Origin: Quillaja saponaria
Taxonomy: Eukaryota > Streptophyta > Magnoliopsida > Fabales > Quillajaceae
Assembly (NCBI GenBank): GCA_029379385.1
Contig: CM055618.1
Span: 5,652,134 to 5,716,133, forward strand
DNA: 64,000 nt
Direction: 5' to 3'
Shown here: piece after piece, positions 57,985 to 64,000 of the stretch
Position numbering within the stretch: position 1 is the first letter of the stretch
Layout of the letters: each line of letters begins with the position of its first letter
Program-made: the position numbers and the translations under genes
The notes under the pieces: model-generated
Told to the model about the DNA's origin: nothing
Databases searched by the model: none
The model's input: the letters and a program-made list of their open reading frames with translations, nothing else

Positions 57985-59250
57985 TGTGTTATTAGCTGAG
58001 GGAGGCAGTAGGATGCTGGCTCTGACTAGGGATCTACTAGTCCCTAAGCATTAGTAGTTAGAGGTAAAGGTCGATGGGGACATGGTACAGGTAGAGGAAG
58101 AGCTGCTGCACCAGCTGAGGCAGCATCCCTTGGTCCTGACTTAGAGCAGCTTGTACATGGACTATATTGTGTTCAGAGGACTATTGGAAATTTAGTTGGG
58201 GTTCTGACCTAACAGCAACAGGCTCAGCTATAGCCACCACCAGCTCTTTATGTTCAGCCTCAACTAGAGGCAAACCTTCTCGATCCAGTTTAGCAAGACT
58301 GGGGAACATTTGAGGAGCTATATGATATTCGGAAGAAATAGCCACAGAGATTTTCAGGAGTGGATCCCACACAAGTCCCCTACACTTTCTTGGAAGAGTC
58401 TAATAGACTATGTGTAGTTGGATGTGATCCTGTTCGTATCGTGGAGTTGGTCAGTTATCAATTAGATGATGTAGCTTACTAGTGGTATAAGATATTTGTG
58501 CAGCAGAGGATGGAGCCTACCCCACTAGCATGGCCGGAGTTCAACAGGGCTTTTACAAATCGTTCCTTACCTGAGAGTGTGAGAGTTAAGGATGCTTGGG
58601 GTTTTGAGTAATTAGTTCAGACTGAGGGGATGACAGTGGCAGAGTATGAGACCTGGTTCATTAAACTGTCTCGTTTTTCTCTGTATTTAGTGGCTACTAA
58701 ATAAATGTCAGTGAAGAGGTTTGTCAATGGCTTGAGAGATTATTTATTTAGATCAATGTTTGTAATGGACACTACATCTTATAGTCAAGTCATTTGCATA
58801 CTAATCGGAGACTCGGGTATTGGAAAGATGATCAGAGCATGAGAGTCACTAGAAGGTGAAACAGGAGAAACCTTAGGCTTCTAGAGCTGGCAGTTCTTAT
58901 AGACATTATAGTGAATCTACCTCTGGGCGAGGTTTATTCCAAGGAGGTTTTCAATTAGGTATAGGTCAGACGGGATGGAATTCCTAAGCTCAATCACATA
59001 GAGCATCGTCTAGTGGACCCTAATCATTTGAATTTCCATTATGCCCCACTTATGGTAGTAGACATATAAGGCAATGCAGACTGAAGTCAGGTGCTTGTTT
59101 TAAATATGGGACTATGGATCACAATATCAGGGATTGTCCATTGATTAGAGGACAATCTACTCTAGTCGGGACATCTTCTTCAGTTTAGGGTAGACCTCTG
59201 CTACCTGCGACACTTGTTAGATCTCAGGGAGGTTGTGGTAGCTTTTAAAG
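57985..59250 (+). pseudogene. Chromovirus gag
   Basis: An Arg/Gly-rich N-terminus (GRGRAAAPAEAAS, about 58,094), the gag core (VDPTQVPYTFLEES at about 58,362; MTVAEYETWFIKLSRFS at about 58,630; RFVNGLRDYLF at about 58,720) and a zinc knuckle at about 59,092-59,140. The zinc knuckle reads C-F-K-Y-G-T-M-D-H-N-I-R-D-C-P: the second Cys of CCHC is now Tyr. Stops are frequent, e.g. TAG at 58,215-58,240 and 58,481-58,483. Structural protein of the virus-like particle when intact. Confidence 0.75.
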
Positions 59251-59329
59251 GTTCAGCATTAGCAGGTAGGGGTTAGGCCCGTGTGTATGCTCTAATAATT
59301 CAGGATGCACAAGCTTCCAATACAATGGT

Positions 59330-59690
59330 ATCAAGCAGATTGTCTGTTGGTTCAATCAATGCTAAAGTATTATTTGATCCTGAGCTACTCATTCTTTTAT
59401 ATCTTCGTATTTTGCCTCTCATGTGAACAAGGCATTTGAGCTTCTTGCGATTCCTTTAGTTGTTTCGACTTTGTTAGAGCAAATTATTTTGGCAAATTGG
59501 TATATTCCTTCTTTTGAGGTCACTATAGGTGATGATGTGTACCTTACAGACTTGATCATACTGGACATGTCGAAGTATGATGTGATTCTAAGCATAGATT
59601 AGTTATCTAACCATCATGCTATGGTTGATTGTGGCAATAAGAGTTTTAAGTTAGTATTCTTGAGAAGCTAACTATTGTTTTTCAAGGGGA
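59330..59690 (+). pseudogene. Chromovirus aspartic protease
   Basis: 'VLFDPE' at about 59,369 takes the place of the active-site L-F-D-(S/T)-G-A-x-H-S-F segment, with 'HSF'-like sequence in another frame after a 1-2 bp lesion. 'MSKYDVILSID' (about 59,569) is the conserved C-terminal M-x-x-Y-D-V-I-L-G-M-D-W-L region, with Gly changed to Ser and a stop after ID. Confidence 0.6.
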
Positions 59691-59699
59691 TAAGAGTGA

Positions 59700-60640
59700 A
59701 ATTCCTCGTAATTTGATTTCAGCTATACAAGCTAGACAACTTATCAAGAAGAATCGTAAGGCTTATTTAACTTTTGTCAGGGATACTCTATTGGAGTGTC
59801 ATCCTTTGAAGCAGATTCTGGTGGTGAAGGAGTTTTCTGATTTGTTCCTAGAAGAGCTTCCTGGACGTCCTCTTGATAATAAGATAGAGTTCAATATTGT
59901 GTTGTTACCTGATACTCAACTGATATCTATTCCCCTTATCAGATGTCTTCTAGTGAATTAAGTGAGCTAAAGGTTCAGTTGCAAGATTGCTAGATAAAGG
60001 AATTCATTTGTCTCAATTCATCTCCTTAGGGTGCTCCTGTCTTGTTTGTTAAAAAGAAGGATGACTCGTTTAGACTATGCATTGATTATCGGTAGTTGAA
60101 AAAAGTCACAGTTAAGAACAAGTATCCTCTCCCAATGATTAATGATTTGTTTGATCAGGTGCATAGAGCTCAATATTTTTCCAAGATTGACCTTCGTTTG
60201 GGATATCATCAGCTCCAAATTAAGAAGAAAGACATTCTGAAGATTGCCTTTTGTACTCAGTATATACATTTATAAGTTATTAGTTATGTTTTTTAGGCTC
60301 ACTACTGCTTCTGCAATAGTCATGGATCTAATGAATAGGGTGTTTAAACCATTCTTAGACTAGTTTGTTATTGTTTTCATTGATGATATTTTGGTATACA
60401 CTTGGAGTAAGGAGGAGTATGAGAAGCATCTTCGCATTGTAGTGTAAACACTTAAGGAAAACAAGCATTATGATAAATTCTCTAAGTGTGAATTGTGGTT
60501 GAATCAGGTGACTTTCCTCGGGCATGTGATTTTAAGGAAGGAATTCGGGTTGGTTCTAAGAAGGAAAAAATAGTTTAGAATTGGCCTTGTCTAACAAATA
60601 TTTCTGAAGTTTGAAGTTTTCTGGGTTTAACCAGATATTA
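59700..60640 (+). pseudogene. Chromovirus reverse transcriptase
   Basis: Conserved blocks: 'FSDLFLEELPGRPLDNKIEF' (59,836-59,895), 'APVLFVKKKDDSFRLCIDYR'-type segment with a TAG where Gln of Y-R-Q-L is expected (60,093-60,095), '[13 protein letters not shown]', '[13 protein letters not shown]', the catalytic F-I-D-D-I-L box at about 60,379-60,396, and 'FSKCELWLNQVTFLGHVI' (60,478-60,531). The catalytic Asp pair is retained, but at least four stops or frame shifts make it dead. Confidence 0.85.
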
Positions 60641-60699
60641 TAGGAGTTTTGTTGAAATTTTTTCCCGTATTACTGCTTCTTTGAATCGGTTGACTTATA

Positions 60700-61165
60700 A
60701 GGGACTTAAGTTTGTGTGTTCTAAGACTTGTGAGGAAAGCTTTCAAAAGTTAAAGACTTGTTTGACCTCTTCTCCTGTTCTTACACTTCTTTCAGGTACC
60801 AGTAAATATGCAATGTTTTGTGATGTATCTCATATTGGCTTGGATGTGTTTTGATGGAGAATAGTAAAGTGATGGTATGTGCTTTGAGACAGTTGAAGAA
60901 GCATGAGATGAACTACCCCACCTATAATCTTGAAATGGCGGTAGTCATCTTCGCATTGAAGATATGAAGGCATTACTTATATGGTGAGACTTTTGAGATT
61001 TGTACGAATCACAAAAGGCCTAAAATATATATTTGATCAGAAAGAGTTGAATTTGAGGCAGCGTTGGTGGATTGAGTTATTGGAAGATCATGATTGCTCC
61101 ATTTCTTATCATCTAGGTAAAGCAAATGTGGTTGCTAATGTTCTGAGTAGAAAGTCAATGGGTAG
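60700..61165 (+). pseudogene. Chromovirus RNase H
   Basis: '[10 protein letters not shown]' (about 60,820; usually C-D-A-S) followed by frame breaks, then an open block from 60,981 with 'TKGLKYIFDQKELNLRQRWW', 'ELLEDHDCSISYHLGKANVV' and 'ANVLSRK', the typical end of the Gypsy RNase H (A-D-A-L-S-R-K). Confidence 0.75.
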
Positions 61166-61390
61166 TTTATCCTATTTGACAGCTATTCTCAGTCGGGTGA
61201 TAAAGGACTTGCAGAGGTGTATGGCTGAGGGAGTTATAATTAAGGTGTCTTCTCAGGGAGTATTATTAGCTTATATTCAGGTGAAATCTACTTTGATTGA
61301 AGCGGTGAATGTAGCACAAGCAATTGATCCTGAAGTGAGTGCTAGAAAAGTTAAGTGTGATCAGGTGATTTAAGGGTAGATAGTGAAAGA

Positions 61391-62160
61391 GTGCTTAGGT
61401 ATCACGATTGTATCGTTAGGCCATCTGATTTTGAGTTCAAAAAGAAAATTCTTGAAGCAGCTCACTGTTCATCTTGTGCTATTCATCCTAGTTCATCCAA
61501 AATGTATCAAAATTTGAAGAAGTTTTATTGGTGGGATGGTATGAAGAAGAAAGCAGTTGAGTTTGTTTCTAGGTGCTTGGTGTGTCAACAAGTGAAAGCT
61601 AAACATCAGAAACCTGTAAGGACGTTGCAAAGGTTAGATATTCCGAAGTGAAAATGGGAGAAGGTTACTATGGACTTTGTATCAAGACTTCCTCAGACTT
61701 TTAGAGGTTTTAATTCTATTTGGGTGATTGTGGATCGTTTGACGAAGTCCGCTCATTTCTTTCTTATGAAGACTACATATTCAGCACATTTGTGTACGAA
61801 GTTGTATTTGGACGAGATTTTTTCTTTACATGGAGTAGCTATTTCTATTATCTCTGACTGGGGCATTTAGTTTACTTGGCATTCTAAAAGTCTTTTCAAA
61901 AGGCTCTTGGTACTCAATTATTGTTCAGCACAACTTTCTATCCTTAAACTGATGGTCAATTCGAAATAACTATGTAAACTTTGGAAGATATGTTGCGAGC
62001 CTATGTCATGGATTTTGGAGGTAGTTGGGATCAACATCTTCCACTTATTGAGTTTGCTTATAATAACAATTATGAAAGCAGCATTCAAATTCCACCATTT
62101 GAAGCATTATATGGGAGGAAGTATTAATCTCCGGTCTGATGGTTTGAAACAGGTGAGCAT
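61391..62160 (+). pseudogene. Chromovirus integrase
   Basis: HHCC zinc-binding region: 'AHCSSCAIHPSSSKMYQNLK' then C-L-V-C-Q-Q-V-K (61,458-61,590), with the first His of H-x-S/H partly altered. Catalytic core: 'MDFVSRLPQTFRGFNSIWVI' then VDRLTKSAHF (61,670-61,755), 'LYLDEIFSLHGV', and a stop and frame change at the D-R-G-x-x-F segment (61,868-61,870). The E-containing tail is in other frames to about 62,120 (ALYGRK-like 'gcattatatgggaggaag'). Confidence 0.8.
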
Positions 62161-62189
62161 CAGCTATTGGGGCTAGAATTTTCAAGATA

Positions 62190-62690
62190 CAGTGGAAAAG
62201 GTACAATTGATCCGTGATAGGTTACGGATAGCTCAGAGCAAACAAAAGTCATATGCTGATAATCGTCGGAGAGAGTTGGAATTCGAAGTAGGTGATCACA
62301 TGTTCTTGAAAGTTTCACCTTTTAAAGGCACCATGAGGTTCGGTAGGAAAGGTAAGCTAAGTCTGAGATTTATTAGACCTTTTCAAATCCTGGATACGAT
62401 TGGAGCAGTGGTGTATAGGTTGGCATTACCTCTAGATCATCTGTCAATGCTCCAGAAGTATTTGCCAAACAAGTCTCATGTTCTAAAAGATTCAGGAGGT
62501 GCAAGTAGATAAGAATCTCTCATACAAAGAGCATCCAGTGGTAATCATTGATAGATAAGTCTGTTAACTTTGATAAAAGGTTATTCCTTCGGTAAAAGTT
62601 ATATGGCAACATCACGAGGAACAAGAAGCCATTTAGGAATCTGAAGATGTATTGAAGCAATGATATTTGTATTTATTTGAATGATTCAGG
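62190..62690 (+). pseudogene. Chromovirus integrase C-terminus and chromodomain-like tail
   Basis: Open at 62,192-62,512 with 'RLRIAQSKQKSYADNRRREL', 'EVGDHMFLKVSPFKGTMRFG' and 'LSLRFIRPFQILDTIGAVVY'. After a frame break follow 'LSYKEHPVVIIDR', 'VIWQHHEEQEA' and 'ESEDVL', which match the chromodomain-like end (V-x-W-R-N-H-x-x-E-E-A-T-W-E-S-E). Such tails guide insertion to heterochromatin. Confidence 0.7.
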
Positions 62691-62737
62691 TAAATGATAT
62701 ACTTTATAACTTTTCATTTGGAATTTGAGATGATTTT

Positions 62738-62754
62738 TTTTTAAGGGATAGGAT
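62738..62754 (+). other. Likely polypurine tract before the 3' LTR
   Basis: 'ttaagggatagga' just before 'attattataaccc', which aligns with the solo LTR start 'tgttacaaccc'. The first LTR bases are mutated. Confidence 0.4.
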
Positions 62755-64000
62755 TATTATAACCCGATACATTAATAAATTGTCTCAAAAATTTTGTGTA
62801 CAACTTTTGTATTTTAGGTGAAACAATAATAAATAAATTAAAGCTAAAGTGAATAAATATTCACATGTATATATAGATATATATATGCATGTATGAAGTA
62901 AGAATAATAATATACCATGAATTTGCTTGACTTTGACTTAAATCCTTTAAGATTTTGTCTCGTGTAATTGTTAAATGTAAGACGTATTATAGCAAAGAAA
63001 TTCAAATTAAATGAGTGGATATATATATATATATATAACGCATATACGATTATAAATTTAGTAATTATTGACATCATAAATTAAAGCTTTGACCTTGACT
63101 TATATTACTTTACATTTTCTTCTCCTAAGGTCCATAAACCAGCTTTGTTTTCCTTAAAGTGTTAAAGCTTCTTCTTCTTGCTCTGTTTTTTTCACACCTA
63201 TTGCATTACCTTGGTGTCCATGTTTTCTTACCCGTTGCAGCCAAGGTAGAGACAACTTAGAATCCAAAATCAACACATTTTTCTCTTTTTTGGTTACTCT
63301 TGCAACCACCTTTCTTAGCTTAATTGTGTAGGGAACCAAGTCAGCCTTTAGAAGCCAACCTCCCCTATTTTGAAGGCAGCAATTTGTTTCAAGTTTTCAC
63401 GACATCAAGACTCCTAATTATCCGTGAAAGGGTATGGTTAATTGTGAAATTAGGCCTTGGGAGTATGCTTGGGGTTTGGCAGCTGGTTACAGTAATTTGT
63501 AGCCATGGGCAGCAGTTTTACACCAGCTGCCCTATAGCTTATCCTTCACCATACTCAACAGCTACCTGTGTGGGAGCTGCAATAAATCTGGCATTGATAA
63601 GGTTGCTAGCAACAGTTTAGAAGGTTTAGTTGTGAGCTTTATTGAAGGCGACCACTCCTTTTGTTTGTGGTAATACTATGATATATAATCTTGTTTATAA
63701 GAATAGGTGATGAGTAGAAGTAAGGTTTAGGAAACTATAAATAATAGTAGGAATATTGGATTTGTAGGATAGTTACATAATTGTTAGGAACTAAACTTTG
63801 AAAGTTGAATATGTTAATAGTGAAATTATATGATTCTAGGTTTGATAAAAGTAAATGATTAGCGTAATTTAAATTTAATATGAGAATTGTTTACTTATGT
63901 TAAAGTGTAGTGTAGCTATATAAATAATTATACATGCACATCAATAAAATTAACCAATGCCTTTAGGATGTTTGTAAAAATGCCACAAAGAAATTAACAT
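62755..64000 (+). mobile_element. 3' LTR of the chromovirus (partial, cut by window end)
   Basis: Starts at an 'ataaccc' block like the solo LTR and contains the 190-bp match to the 5' LTR (63,811-64,000 versus 56,031-56,223). Small ORFs inside (62,844-63,077; 63,154-63,339; 63,324-63,620) are LTR sequence. Confidence 0.75.

Larger units (their letters stand above)
56031..64000 (+). mobile_element. Ty3/Gypsy chromovirus (Tekay/Del-like), decayed, runs off the window
   Basis: Order: truncated 5' LTR (56,031-57,764), primer-binding site (57,767-57,780), gag, protease, RT, RNase H, integrase, chromodomain-like C-terminus, and 3' LTR (about 62,755 to the window end). Integrase after RT/RNase H plus a chromodomain-like tail defines a chromovirus; the 'MRFGRKGKLSLRFIRPFQI' segment is typical of Tekay/Del. 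It belongs to the same LTR family as the solo LTR at 3,925-7,396. Many in-frame stops sit at expected Gln, Trp or Arg codons. Confidence 0.85.

Overview
This is an AT-rich, intron-containing, transposon-dominated stretch of plant nuclear DNA. Plant-type CACTA transposases, chromovirus and LINE remnants, tRNA-derived SINEs, a plant pararetrovirus relic and one clearly plant gene (an IP5P9-like inositol polyphosphate 5-phosphatase) point to a eudicot. The species cannot be named from sequence alone. No organellar or bacterial DNA, tRNA or rRNA gene was seen.

Only one gene looks like a resident single-copy gene: the 8-exon 5-phosphatase on the minus strand (11,071-13,697). All eight exons and their GT/AG junctions can be read. 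Exon 7 carries two 1-bp insertions that cut off the second half of the catalytic domain, so it is either a recent pseudogene or carries two assembly indels. Two other host-gene traces are fragments: a lone exon of a cinnamoyl-CoA-reductase-like (SNL6-type) gene with an in-frame stop (36,936-37,124), and a decayed LRR piece of a CC-NBS-LRR gene (about 50,360-50,860).

Layout. 1-8,341: remnant of a CACTA element, interrupted by a SINE-linked tandem repeat that is itself split by a 3.47-kb solo LTR with a 5-bp target duplication. 8,342-10,030: minus-strand Copia-like LTR with primer-binding site, then decayed repeats. 10,030-13,900: the 5-phosphatase gene and flanks. 13,900-21,500: AT-rich spacer with SINEs, a hAT-type MITE nested in a SINE tail, and several copies of an unnamed element with about 170-bp terminal inverted repeats. 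21,900-26,300: two direct copies of a roughly 740-bp sequence enclosing a truncated LINE, which in turn holds an insert with roughly 310-bp direct terminal repeats. 27,011-27,416: MITE. 27,477 to about 35,840 or beyond: CACTA element with a TNP2-type transposase and a second pfam03004-type ORF, both on the minus strand and decayed. 36,900-40,330: CCR-like exon and a LINE (zf-RVT plus RNase H). 40,335-40,761: Copia-like LTR and primer-binding site. 42,790-48,525: a second CACTA element of the same family as the one at the window start, carrying about 4 kb of a roughly 168-bp satellite. 49,579-49,700: TRIM-like LTR. About 51,240-56,030: endogenous pararetrovirus relic. 56,031-64,000: Ty3/Gypsy chromovirus (Tekay/Del type) with gag, protease, RT, RNase H, integrase and C-terminal chromodomain-like segment, all interrupted by stops; its 3' LTR runs off the window.

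The most noteworthy structure is the satellite array embedded between the ORF and the terminal inverted repeat of the CACTA element, a plausible seed for a dispersed satellite. No intact autonomous element was found.
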